This document shows, one piece after another, positions 22,722 to 31,578 of a DNA stretch of 64,000 nucleotides; positions within the stretch are counted from its first letter, which is position 1, and every line of letters begins with the position of its first letter. The notes below the pieces were generated by a model. The model saw only the letters and a list, made by a program, of their open reading frames with translations, did not search any database and was not told the origin of the DNA. The translations under genes were made by a program, and so were the position numbers. The stretch comes from Methylorubrum suomiense (GTDB taxonomy: Bacteria; Pseudomonadota; Alphaproteobacteria; Rhizobiales; Beijerinckiaceae): positions 248,001 to 312,000 of the forward strand of contig NZ_BPRE01000007.1 of assembly GCF_022179765.1 (NCBI RefSeq), written 5' to 3'.

Positions 22722-24053
22722 TCACACCGGAAGGCGCAGGCGCGCCAGCAAACCGCCCAGGTCCGAGCGCTCCAAGCTCAAATCCCCGCCGTAGAGTTCG
22801 GCGAGTTCCAGCGTGATCGGCAACCCGAACCCATCACCCGGCACGCTCTCGTCCAGGCGACGACCGCGCTGAAGGACATGGGCAACCTGATCGGTCGAGA
22901 GGCCGGGTCCGTCATCCTCGACGCGCAACTCGATCAGGGCTCCGCTGCGCGCTGCTCCGATGCGAACGCGGCTGCGTGCCCAGCGACAGGCATTGTCGAT
23001 CAGGTTCCCCAGCATCTCGTCGAGATCCTGGGCATCACAGGCCACGCTCGTACCCGGCGCGATTTCCGTCTCGATGGCCAAGCCGCGCTCGGCGTGCAGC
23101 CGGGCCAGGGCGGCGGCCAGATCGCGGGTCTGCCCGGCGAGATCGGCTCGGGCACGCGAGGGCCCGCCCAAGGCCGCTGCCCGGGCCCGGCGCAGGTGAT
23201 GGCGGACCTGCCGGTCCATGGCGGCGACGAGCGGGGCGAGGCCGGGCTCGGCACTGCGCTCCGCCGCCATGGCCAAGGTCGCGAGCGGTGTCTTCAGACC
23301 GTGGGCAAGGTTGGCGGCATGGGCGCGGGCACGCTCGAGATTGGCTGCATTCTGGTCCAGCAGCAGGTTCAATTCGGTCACCAGCGGCCGAATCTCCTGT
23401 GGTTGTTCCTCCGGCACGCGGTCCCGTTGGCCGGCCCGCACCGCCGCGAGTTCGCGGCGCAAGGTATCGAGGGGGCGCAGGCCGAGCCGCACCTGCACGG
23501 CAATGCCCGCCAGCAGACAGATGCCCAGGAGTCCGAGCGCCAGCGTCAGCGTCTTGCCCGCTTCGCGCAGCGGGCCGTGCAGGGTTGCCGCTGGAGCAGC
23601 GGCAACAATCACCGTCTCGGGCGCATCGCGGGGACCGGCTAGGCGCAGCACGCGCAGGATCAGTCCCTCACCCCGTGGCCCCGTTCCGTCCGCAGGAGCG
23701 GGTCGGCCATCCTCCCGCTCGGGGCCGCGCGGCACGGTGAGCTCGGCCTCGCCGAGCGAGGGGGAGCGCAGGATCCCCTCCCCCGTCCGAACCTGCCAGT
23801 ACCACCCGCTGCGTGGGCGATCGAAGGGCGGCCCGTCATGGGCGTACGACAGAACGGGACCGTCTTTGCCGGTCTTCAGGTCAGCGGATATCGCGAAAAT
23901 CTCGCCATCGAGCCGTGCATCGATCTGCCCGCGGGCGAAGCGGTAGAGCACGAGACCGATGGCGAGGCCCGCCACCACGAGGGCCAGCGTGACGAAGACG
24001 AGGGCACCGAGAAACAGGCGCCGCTGCAGCGAGGCACCTCTGCGCCGTCCCAT
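22722..24053 (-). CDS. PhoQ-like sensor histidine kinase
   Basis: A 443-residue membrane sensor kinase. A first transmembrane helix (LFLGALVFVTLALVVAGLAIGLVL) is followed by a periplasmic domain of about 130 residues, a second helix (LTLALGLLGICLLAGIAVQV) and a HAMP-like linker. The phosphoacceptor box is AHGLKTPLATL, the form seen in PhoQ-type kinases. N-box NLIDNACRWA, DDGPG and GFGLPI complete the ATPase domain. The ATG at 24053 overlaps the regulator stop by one base (a GTG at 24056 is an alternative). The stimulus cannot be read from sequence. Confidence 0.93.
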   Translation of the reverse strand: MGRRRGASLQRRLFLGALVFVTLALVVAGLAIGLVLYRFARGQIDARLDGEIFAISADLKTGKDGPVLSYAHDGPPFDRPRSGWYWQVRTGEGILRSPSLGEAELTVPRGPEREDGRPAPADGTGPRGEGLILRVLRLAGPRDAPETVIVAAAPAATLHGPLREAGKTLTLALGLLGICLLAGIAVQVRLGLRPLDTLRRELAAVRAGQRDRVPEEQPQEIRPLVTELNLLLDQNAANLERARAHAANLAHGLKTPLATLAMAAERSAEPGLAPLVAAMDRQVRHHLRRARAAALGGPSRARADLAGQTRDLAAALARLHAERGLAIETEIAPGTSVACDAQDLDEMLGNLIDNACRWARSRVRIGAARSGALIELRVEDDGPGLSTDQVAHVLQRGRRLDESVPGDGFGLPITLELAELYGGDLSLERSDLGGLLARLRLPV

Positions 24054-24721
24054 CACGCGTCGGGCTCCGCATGAAGGCGCCAGCCGTGACCCCGCACGCT
24101 CTCGATTCGGGCCGGGGCGATCTTGCGGCGCAGCCGCGTGATGATGACCTCGACCGAGTTCGAATCGACCTCGGCATCGCCGTCATAGACGCGCTCGATC
24201 AGCTGATCGCGCGGCACCACCACGTCCTTGCGCAGGATCAGGCAGGACAGCACGCGCCATTCAAGGCCGGTGAGGCGCAGCGGCAGGCCGTCCCGCTCGA
24301 AGCTGCCGAGACCGGAATCGTAGACGAGGGGGCCACAGGTGATCCGCGTCGCGCCGTTGGCGCTAGCGCGCCGCACCAGCGCGCGCAGGCGGATCACCAG
24401 TTCCTCCACACGAAACGGCTTGACCAGGTAATCGTCAGCGCCCGCCTTGAATCCCGCGACCTTGTCGCTCCAGCCGTCCCGCGCGGTCAGGATCAAGACC
24501 GGAAGCGTGAGCCCTGCCGTCCGCCAGTCGCGGAGGACCGTGACGCCGTCCACCACCGGAAGTCCGAGATCGAGGATGACGGCATCGTAGTGTTCGGTCT
24601 CGCCGAGATGGCGCGCATCCTCGCCGTTCACCGCGTGGTCGACGGCGAAGTGCTCGGCGCGCAGGGCCCGCAACAGCTCCGCGGCCAAAGCGGCATCGTC
24701 CTCGGCGAGCAGCAGCTTCAT
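24053..24721 (-). CDS. OmpR/PhoP family response regulator
   Basis: A 222-residue regulator. The receiver domain has the acidic pair in LLAEDDA, the phosphorylated Asp in VILDLGLPVVDG and the Lys in DDYLVKPFRVEEL. The winged-helix DNA-binding domain runs from about residue 125 (LPLRLTGLEWRVLSCLILRKDVVVPRDQL to VEVIITRLRRKI). It is the first gene of a two-gene operon with the kinase and is divergent from an exported protein gene, its likely target. An 18-base palindrome lies in the shared promoter region. Confidence 0.95.
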   Translation of the reverse strand: MKLLLAEDDAALAAELLRALRAEHFAVDHAVNGEDARHLGETEHYDAVILDLGLPVVDGVTVLRDWRTAGLTLPVLILTARDGWSDKVAGFKAGADDYLVKPFRVEELVIRLRALVRRASANGATRITCGPLVYDSGLGSFERDGLPLRLTGLEWRVLSCLILRKDVVVPRDQLIERVYDGDAEVDSNSVEVIITRLRRKIAPARIESVRGHGWRLHAEPDA

Positions 24722-24789
24722 CGGCGTCCAAGGGCCTCCCGCGGGATCTCGAAGGGCGGCGCGCTGTAGGCGCTGACCTTTAACGGGAA

Positions 24790-24807
24790 CTGAACCGGCA
24801 GGTTCAG
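24790..24807. promoter_or_regulatory. Palindromic operator candidate between regulator and exported protein genes
   Basis: CTGAACC-GGCA-GGTTCAG is a perfect 7+4+7 inverted repeat in the 179-base divergent region, 69 bases from the response-regulator start and 93 from the exported-protein start. OmpR-type regulators more often bind direct repeats, so another factor may bind here. Confidence 0.4.
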
Positions 24808-24900
24808 GCCGGATTTCGGGCCGTCTCCTAAACACGCTGCATCCCGGCGGCGAAGCGGTCGCCGGAGCATGTTCGAGATCCCAGAGGAAAGACGAGAACG

Positions 24901-25569
24901 ATGACCGAGCAGCCCATCCCCACCCCCGTCACCACCCCCACCGAGGCCGAGCCCGCCCGTGCAGCGCGCCGCTCCGGCGCCCGCCGCGGCCTCGTCGTCG
25001 GTGCCCTGGCCGTTCCGTTGGCGCTCGGCGCCGTCGGCCTCTCCTTCGCCCAGAAGGGCGACGTCGCGACGACCCCGCTGGAGCCCGTGGCGATCTCGGC
25101 GCTGGCTCCGTCCGGCGCCGTGGCGGCCAAGGGCGAGGTGGCCGAGATCTTCGGCAACAAGTTCATCCTGCAGGACACGTCTGGCCGGGCGCTGATCGAG
25201 ACCGGCCGTCAGGGCGAAGGCGGCGATCTCGTCCGTAAGGGCGAGACCGTGACGGTGCGCGGCCGCTTCGAGAACGGCTTCCTCCACGCCGCTGCCTTGG
25301 TCCGGGCCGATGGCACCACGACGAGTCTCAAGCCCGCGGGCGGCCCGCCCCCCGGCGGCGTCGACTGGATGAAGGACAAGGTCGGTCTCGGCCCTGAGAT
25401 CGACGTCCCGGGCCTCAAGGCGAAGGTTGAGGCGGCCGGTTACACGGATGTCCGCATCGCGGGGCGCGGACCGCGCCATCTCGATGTGGCCGCCAAGGGC
25501 ACGGACGGACGCGAGCGCCTGCTCCATGTCGGCTTCGACGGCAGCATCCGCGAGAAGCGCGTATTCTGA
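24901..25569 (+). CDS. Membrane-anchored OB-fold/PepSY-like protein
   Basis: A 222-residue protein. After a Pro/Thr-rich cytoplasmic start there is one hydrophobic segment (GLVVGALAVPLALGAVGLSFA), then a beta-rich OB-like domain (GEVAEIFGNKFILQDTSGRALIETG to GETVTVRGRFENGFLHAAALV). The C-terminal domain, VEAAGYTDVRIAGRGPRHLDVAAKGTDGRERLLHVGFDGSIREKR, has the shape of a PepSY domain. Proteins with this layout are commonly encoded beside PhoPQ-like systems, and it is divergent from one here. It is probably an envelope stress or cation-binding target; exact role unknown. Confidence 0.6.
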   Translation: MTEQPIPTPVTTPTEAEPARAARRSGARRGLVVGALAVPLALGAVGLSFAQKGDVATTPLEPVAISALAPSGAVAAKGEVAEIFGNKFILQDTSGRALIETGRQGEGGDLVRKGETVTVRGRFENGFLHAAALVRADGTTTSLKPAGGPPPGGVDWMKDKVGLGPEIDVPGLKAKVEAAGYTDVRIAGRGPRHLDVAAKGTDGRERLLHVGFDGSIREKRVF

Positions 25570-25672
25570 CCGGCTGAGGGCCCGGCCAGGGAGAGCCGCC
25601 GCGCTTTCCCTGGCCGGTAGCGCGGGCTACATGCATCGGCGGTTCCGCACCCACCGACGCGAAGGGCCCGCG

Positions 25673-27175
25673 ATGTTCCCCAAGCCCGTGCCGAAGCTCG
25701 ATCCGAACACCTTCGCGTTCGAGCAGCTGCCGTTGGTCAAGCCGACGGGGTTTCGCGAATACGACGCCCGCTGGCTGTTCCCGCAGGAGATCAACCTGAT
25801 GGGCGTCCAGGCTTTGGGCTTGGGACTCGGCACGCTGGTGCACGAACTCGGGGTGCGCCCCGAGATCGTCACCGGACACGATTTCCGCAGCTACTCGTCC
25901 TCGATCAAGCTCGCGCTCATCGCCGGGATGCAGGCAGCCGGTTTGCGGGTGAAGGATATCGGTCTCGCGCTCTCGCCGATGGCCTATTTCGGCCAGTTCG
26001 CCCTCGACTGTCCCTGCGTGGCCATGGTCACCGCATCCCACAACGACAACGGCTGGACCGGCGTGAAGATGGGCGCCAACCGCCCGATGACGTTCGGCCC
26101 AGAGGAGATGGGCCGCCTCAAGGAGATCGTCACCGGCGGCACCTTTCAGTACCGCGACGGCGGTACCTACGCGTTTATCGAGGGCTTCGCAGAGGTCTAC
26201 CTCGCGGACTTGGTCGCGCGGGCCAAGCCAATCTCGCGGAAGCTCAAGGTCGTCGCGGCCTGCGGCAACGGGACGGCGGGCGCCTTCGCCCCGGCCCTCC
26301 TGGAGCGCCTCGGCGTCGAGGTGATTCCGCTCGATGTCGAGCCCGACTATACGTTCCCGCGCTACAACCCGAACCCCGAGGACATGGAGATGCTTCATGC
26401 GATCGCGGCCAAGGTGAAGGAGACCGGCGCCGATGTCGGCCTCGGCTTCGACGGCGACGGCGACCGCTGCGGCGTGGTGGACAATGAGGGCGAGGAGATC
26501 TTCGCCGACAAGATCGGGGTCATGCTGGCCCGCGACCTGTCGAAGCTTCACCCGGGCGCCACCTTCGTGGTCGACGTAAAATCGACCGGGCTTTATGCGG
26601 CCGATCCGGAATTGCAATCGCGCGCGGTCCAGACCGATTACTGGAAAACCGGGCATTCCTACATCAAGCGCCGCGTCAACGAGTTGGGCGCCTTGGCCGG
26701 GTTCGAGAAGTCGGGGCACTTCTTCTTCAACGAGCCGGTCGGCCGCGGCTACGACGACGGCCTGCTGACCGCGATCGCGGTGATCGAGATGCTCGATCGC
26801 AATCCGACCCAAACGATGGCCGACCTGTACCGGGCCCTCCCCAAGACCTGGGGCTCGCCGACCATGTCGCCCCACTGCGCCGACGAGGTGAAGTACGGCG
26901 TCGTCGACGCGGTGACCGAGCGCTTCCGGTCGATGCAGGCGGGAGGTGAGCCGGTGGCGGGTCAGGCGATCACCAGCCTCGTGACGGTGAACGGCGTCCG
27001 AATCACCACCGAGGACGGCACCTGGGGCCTGGTGCGCGCCTCCTCGAACAAGCCGGAACTCGTCGTCGTGGTGGAGAGCCCGGTCTCCGAGGCGCGGCTG
27101 CACGCGATGTTCAAAGCCGTCGACGGCGTGCTGCGGCAGCACCCGGAAGTGGGCGCTTACAATCAGACGATCTGA
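25673..27175 (+). CDS. Phosphomannomutase/phosphoglucomutase
   Basis: A 500-residue alpha-D-phosphohexomutase. The catalytic phosphoserine loop is VTASHNDNGWTG (TASHN), the metal loop is GFDGDGDRCG, the sugar-specificity loop is FEKSGHFFF, and the phosphate-binding loop is RASSNKPELVV (SNKPE). It interconverts hexose-6-phosphate and hexose-1-phosphate for GDP-mannose or UDP-glucose supply. The ATG at 25673 has GAAGGG upstream; an ATG at 25631 would add 14 basic residues. It lies between the two-component region and the pilus locus. Confidence 0.93.
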   Translation: MFPKPVPKLDPNTFAFEQLPLVKPTGFREYDARWLFPQEINLMGVQALGLGLGTLVHELGVRPEIVTGHDFRSYSSSIKLALIAGMQAAGLRVKDIGLALSPMAYFGQFALDCPCVAMVTASHNDNGWTGVKMGANRPMTFGPEEMGRLKEIVTGGTFQYRDGGTYAFIEGFAEVYLADLVARAKPISRKLKVVAACGNGTAGAFAPALLERLGVEVIPLDVEPDYTFPRYNPNPEDMEMLHAIAAKVKETGADVGLGFDGDGDRCGVVDNEGEEIFADKIGVMLARDLSKLHPGATFVVDVKSTGLYAADPELQSRAVQTDYWKTGHSYIKRRVNELGALAGFEKSGHFFFNEPVGRGYDDGLLTAIAVIEMLDRNPTQTMADLYRALPKTWGSPTMSPHCADEVKYGVVDAVTERFRSMQAGGEPVAGQAITSLVTVNGVRITTEDGTWGLVRASSNKPELVVVVESPVSEARLHAMFKAVDGVLRQHPEVGAYNQTI

Positions 27176-27202
27176 CGTCCCCCGCGCTGCGTCGACGGTG
27201 GG

Positions 27203-27676
27203 CTATTTGCCCGCCGCCATCGAGCGTCGCTGTTCGGCCTGGGCGCTGGTGTCCGAGAAATATTTCTGGGCGTCGCCCAGCTGCACCGACGGCTGGCAGT
27301 TCGGCGTGCAGGAATAGGATTCGCGATCGAGGCCGCGCTGCACGGTGATGATCGAAGCCTGAGGCGCCTGCACGCTGATCGTCGATTCGGCCAGCATCGT
27401 GCCCTTGTGGTCCAGCGCGATCAGGTTGGTGCTGCCGAAGCTCTTGCCCGTCAGCACGACGACCCCGTTCCGCTGGAGCGTGATGTCGGCGATCATCGGA
27501 TTGCCGACGATCACCGTCGCGGTCTTCTCGGGCAACCGGATCACCTTCGCGTTGTCCACCGAGACGGACACCACGTTCTGCGGCACCGCCTCGTTCGCGA
27601 CGGCATGACCGAACAGGGCGAGCAGCGCCGGACCGGCGGCGAGAAGGGTCGAGCGGGCGAGGCGCGAGCAGGGCAT
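27203..27676 (-). CDS. Pilus assembly protein N-terminal-domain protein (CpaC-N-like)
   Basis: A 157-residue exported protein with a signal peptide (ARSTLLAAGPALLALFGHAVA). Its domain matches the N-terminal domain of CpaC/RcpA secretins: VSVSVDNAKVIRLPEKTATVIVGNPMIADITLQ and VVLTGKSFGSTNLIALD. Compare the same block in the CpaC gene (RSLIVDLPRDAKEVFVANPAVANAVV and LFLIGIENGATSIFVMD). It lacks the secretin domain. The tail carries a CTPNC pair that may form a disulfide. It is divergent from flp. An ATG at 27712 is an alternative start. It may be a periplasmic accessory of the secretin. Confidence 0.75.
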   Translation of the reverse strand: MPCSRLARSTLLAAGPALLALFGHAVANEAVPQNVVSVSVDNAKVIRLPEKTATVIVGNPMIADITLQRNGVVVLTGKSFGSTNLIALDHKGTMLAESTISVQAPQASIITVQRGLDRESYSCTPNCQPSVQLGDAQKYFSDTSAQAEQRRSMAAGK

Positions 27677-27872
27677 GGGCGGTCGGTCCGGTCCGGTGAG
27701 CCGGCGGGTCATTGCCGGGATGCGCCGCCTGCCAGACCCCAAGAACGAGCGGGGCGAGCGGGCAGCGCGCGACCCACAGCACAACCGAAAAGTGGTGAAA
27801 GAACTGCTAAGGCTCGTTTGCGGTGCTGCCTCTTCGCATCTTCCGTCGCTATGCAATTGGTGAAACCGACCG

Positions 27873-27887
27873 TTAACGCAGCTTTCA
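27873..27887 (+). promoter_or_regulatory. Possible CtrA-like site upstream of flp
   Basis: TTAA-CGCAGCT-TTCA (27873-27887) resembles the CtrA full site TTAA-N7-TTAA with one mismatch in the second half. Flp pilin genes in Caulobacter are CtrA-activated. The site lies 140 bases before the flp start. A single degenerate match is weak evidence. Confidence 0.2.
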
Positions 27888-28026
27888 AACGGGCCCCGTT
27901 TCTCAAGGTTCATCGAATGGTTTAACTCAAAAGCAACTCATGGGAGCTAATTCTAAGCCCGTCGCCGATCGGTGCATGAACAGATTTTCGACCGACACGT
28001 CAAACAAAGGTCAAGTGGAGAGTACC

Positions 28027-28221
28027 ATGAAAGCTATCGCCAAGCGTTTCGTCGCCGACGAGTCCGGCGCCACCGCGATTGAATATGGCCTGGTTGCTGC
28101 GATGATGGGCATCGCTGTCGTGACGATCTTTACGGCTTTCAAGACAAGCCTTACCTCTGCTTTCTCGACGATGGGCGCGGCTCTCAACACTAAGGCTAGC
28201 GGTATCTCTTCCGCACAATAA
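28027..28221 (+). CDS. flp: Flp-type prepilin
   Basis: A 64-residue type IVb prepilin. The short basic leader MKAIAKRFVADESG is cut by the prepilin peptidase after Gly; the mature protein starts ATAIEYGLVAAMMGIAVV, with the Glu and Tyr of the flp motif in place. It forms the Tad pilus fibre used for attachment. A GGAG site precedes the ATG. A hairpin at 28275-28313 follows, which would allow much higher pilin than downstream expression. Confidence 0.95.
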   Translation: MKAIAKRFVADESGATAIEYGLVAAMMGIAVVTIFTAFKTSLTSAFSTMGAALNTKASGISSAQ

Positions 28222-28274
28222 GCATCATTTCCAGCTACGCTGTATCAGTATTATATAGTATAAGGAAGTCTGAT

Positions 28275-28313
28275 GGGATGGAGTGGAAGGCCGTATTGGC
28301 CGCCCTCCATCCC
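28275..28313 (+). terminator. Hairpin after flp (terminator or attenuator)
   Basis: GGGATGGA at 28275-28282 pairs with TCCATCCC at 28306-28313, with an inner GGCC-GTATT-GGCC stem. It is followed by TTACGACTGTTTG. It lies 54 bases after the pilin stop and would separate pilin expression from the cpa genes. The remaining sequence to cpaA is AT-rich without recognisable elements. Confidence 0.6.
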
Positions 28314-28457
28314 TTACGACTGTTTGAAGTGTGGTAGCCAGGTCGATGTGTAAAACATAAATCATCACTCGAGATCTAAGGGTGCCGATGCAGTACAGAT
28401 CAATATTTCATTTACAGCTATATAACTCCCAAATTTCTGCATGAAGGGGAAATGGTG

Positions 28458-28976
28458 ATGTCATTCAGCTTAGATTATATTTTGGTCTGTATGCTGTTCC
28501 CATTTATCATGGCTTATGCAGCTGCAAGCGATTTGCTCACGATGCGTATCTCAAATCGGGTCACGAGCTTTCTTGCGGCGAGTTTTGCCGTTTATGCGTT
28601 GAGTTCGAATATGTCGTTCCAGGATATGGGTTGGCACGTCGCGGCAGGAGTATTGACGCTGATAGCAGCCTTCGCGATGTTTGCTCGCGGTTGGGTTGGG
28701 GGTGGCGATGCAAAACTCGCGGCTACGACAGCATTATGGCTTGGGCTGTCAAGTCTTGTCGACTATTTAGTTGTTGCAGCAATCATTGGGGGCGCCTTGA
28801 CGCTTGCGATAGTGTATCTTCGCACTTTTCCGCTCCCAAAAATCACACTACGCATCCCTTTTGTAGTCAAGCTACACGATTCAACATCTGGAATTCCCTA
28901 TGGCATCGCTCTGGCAACGGCAGCCTTGATTGTGATGCCAAATGCACTTGGCTGGGAGAGGCTTGCATATACATAG
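28458..28976 (+). CDS. cpaA: Prepilin peptidase CpaA/TadV
   Basis: A 172-residue membrane aspartyl protease (A24 family, short form). The two catalytic aspartates are in AASDLLTMRISN and the GxGD motif GWVGGGDAKL. About five transmembrane helices are visible. It cleaves the Flp prepilin leader. AAGGGGAA lies eight bases before the ATG at 28458; the ATG at 28452 is too close to the site. Codon use is visibly more AT-rich than in most neighbouring genes (for example ttagattatattttg at its start). Confidence 0.92.
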   Translation: MSFSLDYILVCMLFPFIMAYAAASDLLTMRISNRVTSFLAASFAVYALSSNMSFQDMGWHVAAGVLTLIAAFAMFARGWVGGGDAKLAATTALWLGLSSLVDYLVVAAIIGGALTLAIVYLRTFPLPKITLRIPFVVKLHDSTSGIPYGIALATAALIVMPNALGWERLAYT

Positions 28977-29207
28977 CATATGCATTGCAAATATGTATTT
29001 TTATTTGAGATGTAATTCGCGCTGACATAAAATTCCACGCACGAGACTGTGTTTGCCAGATAGGTCCGCCGTCATCATCTGCGTGATCGTCGGCGCGGGA
29101 AACAGACTATGTCGTCGTGACGATAGATAATTAACCATAAAGACACGAATCTTGGTTCAGGGTCGGAATCGGACGGCGGTAAGGCCGTCGAATGGTCCGC
29201 ACTCGTC

Positions 29208-29990
29208 ATGAAACCAGCCCGTCTCGCCGTACTGGCCATCGCGATCGTCGCGGGCTGCGGCGCTGCTCTACTGATGAGCGGTGAAGAGAAGCCTCCAGAA
29301 CCGGTCCTTCGCGCGGAGCCCGCGCCGCAGATTCAGCTTGCCGAGGTGCTCGTCGCGGCGGCCGATCTCCCGATGGGTCAAACCCTGAAGCCCGAAGACC
29401 TCCGTTGGATGTCCTGGCCCGAGCAGGCCTTGTCGTCTACCTATGTCGAGCGCAAAGCCGCTCCCCACGGTCTTGAGGACGCAGTTGGGTCGATCGTACG
29501 GACCCCGTTCTCTGCCAACGAGCCGATCCGCCCCGAACGTTTGGTCAAAGCCGGCAGCGGTTTCATGTCGGCGATCCTACCTCCGGGCATGCGAGCTGTG
29601 GCCATCACCACCGATAACCGCGGTTCGAGTTCAGCGGGCGGTTTCATTTTGCCAAACGATCGGGTCGATGTGATTAAGACCGCCCGGGACGAGAGCGGTA
29701 GCGGTAATGATCAATTCGCCGAGACGCTGTTAACGGACATCCGAGTCCTGGCAGTCGGTCAGATCGTCCAAGAAAAAGGTGGCGCGAATGTCGTGACCGC
29801 CGAGACTGCGACTCTGGCGCTTACGCCAGGCCAAGCTGAGGCTGTGACGCTTGCGCAGAAGATCGGACAGCTCTCGCTTGTGTTGCGCAGCGTCCAGGAT
29901 GCCAATCAGACCGCCACGGTCGCGGATGCCGAGCCCGATGGAACCATGACGGTGGTTCGGTTTGGCGTCGCCAAGCAACAGCGCCGGTGA
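29208..29990 (+). CDS. cpaB: Flp pilus assembly protein CpaB/RcpC
   Basis: A 260-residue protein with an N-terminal signal/anchor (LAVLAIAIVAGCGAALLM). The SAF domain starts at QLAEVLVAAADLPMGQTLKPEDLRWMSWP, followed by the RcpC domain with MRAVAITTDNRGSSSAGGFILPNDRVDVIKT and the LALTPGQAEAVTLAQKIGQLSLVLRS block. It is a periplasmic partner of the secretin. The 231-base space before it holds no gene. The cpaC start lies at its end. Confidence 0.92.
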   Translation: MKPARLAVLAIAIVAGCGAALLMSGEEKPPEPVLRAEPAPQIQLAEVLVAAADLPMGQTLKPEDLRWMSWPEQALSSTYVERKAAPHGLEDAVGSIVRTPFSANEPIRPERLVKAGSGFMSAILPPGMRAVAITTDNRGSSSAGGFILPNDRVDVIKTARDESGSGNDQFAETLLTDIRVLAVGQIVQEKGGANVVTAETATLALTPGQAEAVTLAQKIGQLSLVLRSVQDANQTATVADAEPDGTMTVVRFGVAKQQRR

Positions 29991-30001
29991 GGACGATGCC
30001 G

Positions 30002-31486
30002 ATGTCCCTTCGATTTCACAGCCAAGCCTGTGCGTTGACCGTTGTTGCTGGCTGTTGCTCTGCAGCTATCGCTCAATCAGCTGCGCCGTCTTCACCCGTT
30101 CTGACCATCGGCGCCGCTGAGGCCAATGTATCGCGCAGGATTGAGCTGACGAAGGGCCGTTCCCTGATCGTCGACTTACCCCGCGACGCGAAAGAAGTGT
30201 TCGTAGCAAATCCCGCCGTCGCCAACGCGGTGGTGCGATCGAGTCGCAAACTTTTCCTCATTGGTATCGAGAACGGCGCCACCTCAATCTTCGTCATGGA
30301 TGCCGAAGGCCGCCAGATTGCTGCTCTCGATGTCACCATCGCTCGTGACATCAACGTCTTGAGGCAATCGCTTCACCAAAGCTTGCCGAATGGTCGCTTC
30401 GATGTGAAAGCGGTTGGCGATTCGATCGTACTATCCGGAAATGTCGGGTCGGCATCGGAAGCGCAGCAAGCCGTTGATATCGCCAATGCCTTTGTTGGCA
30501 TCGCGGGTGGAGTCGGTGGTGTGCGCGGTGCCGTCATTAACAACTTAACTGTGCGAAATAAAGATCAAGTGATGCTGCGCGTCACTGTTGTGGAAGTCTC
30601 GCGTACCATCATCAAGCAGTTCGGCATCAGTACATCCGGTAACTGGGCGGCATTAAATCCTGTCGATTCAGTCGCATCAGCGCCGGGGAGTTTTTTGAGC
30701 AATGCGACGCCGTTTCCAATCACTGGCTCTTACTCGCCGGATGGAAATGCTCTGACCGCTTCCGTGCGGGCGGGTGGATTCTCGCTCAAAGCGACGCTCA
30801 AAGCGTTCGAGCAGGCTGGCGTTTCGCGCATCCTCGCCGAGCCGACGCTGACAGCGATTTCTGGAGAAGCCGCCAAGTTCACAGCGGGCGGTGAGATCCC
30901 CGTCCCAGGTGCCTGCGCCGCGAACGCTCTTGGGACGGGCTGTCAAATCTCTGTTGTCTACAAGCCCTACGGTGTCAGCCTATCCTTTACCCCGGTTGTG
31001 TTGGCGGAAAACCGCATCTCCATTCGTGTCGCGACCGACGTGACAGAATTGGACCGGCAGAACAGCTTCAACTTCGCCTTCGCCGGCAACGGGCGGTCGA
31101 CGGCGATTCCTGCGACGACCAAGCGCAGTTCGGAAACGACGGTCGAACTCGCTTCCGGCGCGACGATGATGACGGCGGGTCTGATCCAGCAGAAGAACCG
31201 CGCTGCCATCGGCGGCCTGCCGGGGCTGATGAACCTGCCGATTTTGGGCGCTCTGTTCCGCTCGCGCGACTATCAGCGCGATGAGACCGAGCTGATGATC
31301 ATGGTTACGCCCTACATCGCGCAGGCGATGGAAGCGCGCCAAGTCCAACGGCCGGACGATAACTTCGTCGATGCGCCGGATGGTCAGGCCGTGCTGCTCG
31401 GACGATTCAACAAACTCTACGGAACGGTCGGGGGCGGCACGCTCGGACCCTCCTATCGTGGCCGTGTCGGCTTCATCGCCGACTAG
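30002..31486 (+). CDS. cpaC: Tad pilus outer-membrane secretin CpaC/RcpA
   Basis: A 494-residue secretin. A signal peptide ends near AAIAQS. The pilus N-domain (RSLIVDLPRDAKEVFVANPAVANAVV), a BON-like segment (RFDVKAVGDSIVLSGNVGSASEAQQAVDIAN) and the secretin domain with RILAEPTLTAISGEAAKFTAGGEIPV and GATMMTAGLIQQKNR, GLPGLMNLPILGALFRS follow in order. It forms the outer-membrane channel for the Flp pilus. The ATG at 30002 has GAGGA eight bases upstream; a GTG at 29987 and an ATG at 29996 are in frame. The gene is less GC-rich than those further downstream. Confidence 0.94.
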   Translation: MSLRFHSQACALTVVAGCCSAAIAQSAAPSSPVLTIGAAEANVSRRIELTKGRSLIVDLPRDAKEVFVANPAVANAVVRSSRKLFLIGIENGATSIFVMDAEGRQIAALDVTIARDINVLRQSLHQSLPNGRFDVKAVGDSIVLSGNVGSASEAQQAVDIANAFVGIAGGVGGVRGAVINNLTVRNKDQVMLRVTVVEVSRTIIKQFGISTSGNWAALNPVDSVASAPGSFLSNATPFPITGSYSPDGNALTASVRAGGFSLKATLKAFEQAGVSRILAEPTLTAISGEAAKFTAGGEIPVPGACAANALGTGCQISVVYKPYGVSLSFTPVVLAENRISIRVATDVTELDRQNSFNFAFAGNGRSTAIPATTKRSSETTVELASGATMMTAGLIQQKNRAAIGGLPGLMNLPILGALFRSRDYQRDETELMIMVTPYIAQAMEARQVQRPDDNFVDAPDGQAVLLGRFNKLYGTVGGGTLGPSYRGRVGFIAD

Positions 31487-31578
31487 GTCGATGCGAGCAC
31501 CGGCGCCGGGCCACTCAAGGCCCTGCCGGACCAGTCGGATCGCGGGCGCAGAGCCGCTTCAGCAGAATCGAGAGACCG

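Noticed and set aside
28222..29207. AT-rich stretch as an insertion element remnant
   Set aside because: No transposase fragment, terminal repeats or target duplications were seen; the stretch contains an intact cpaA gene.
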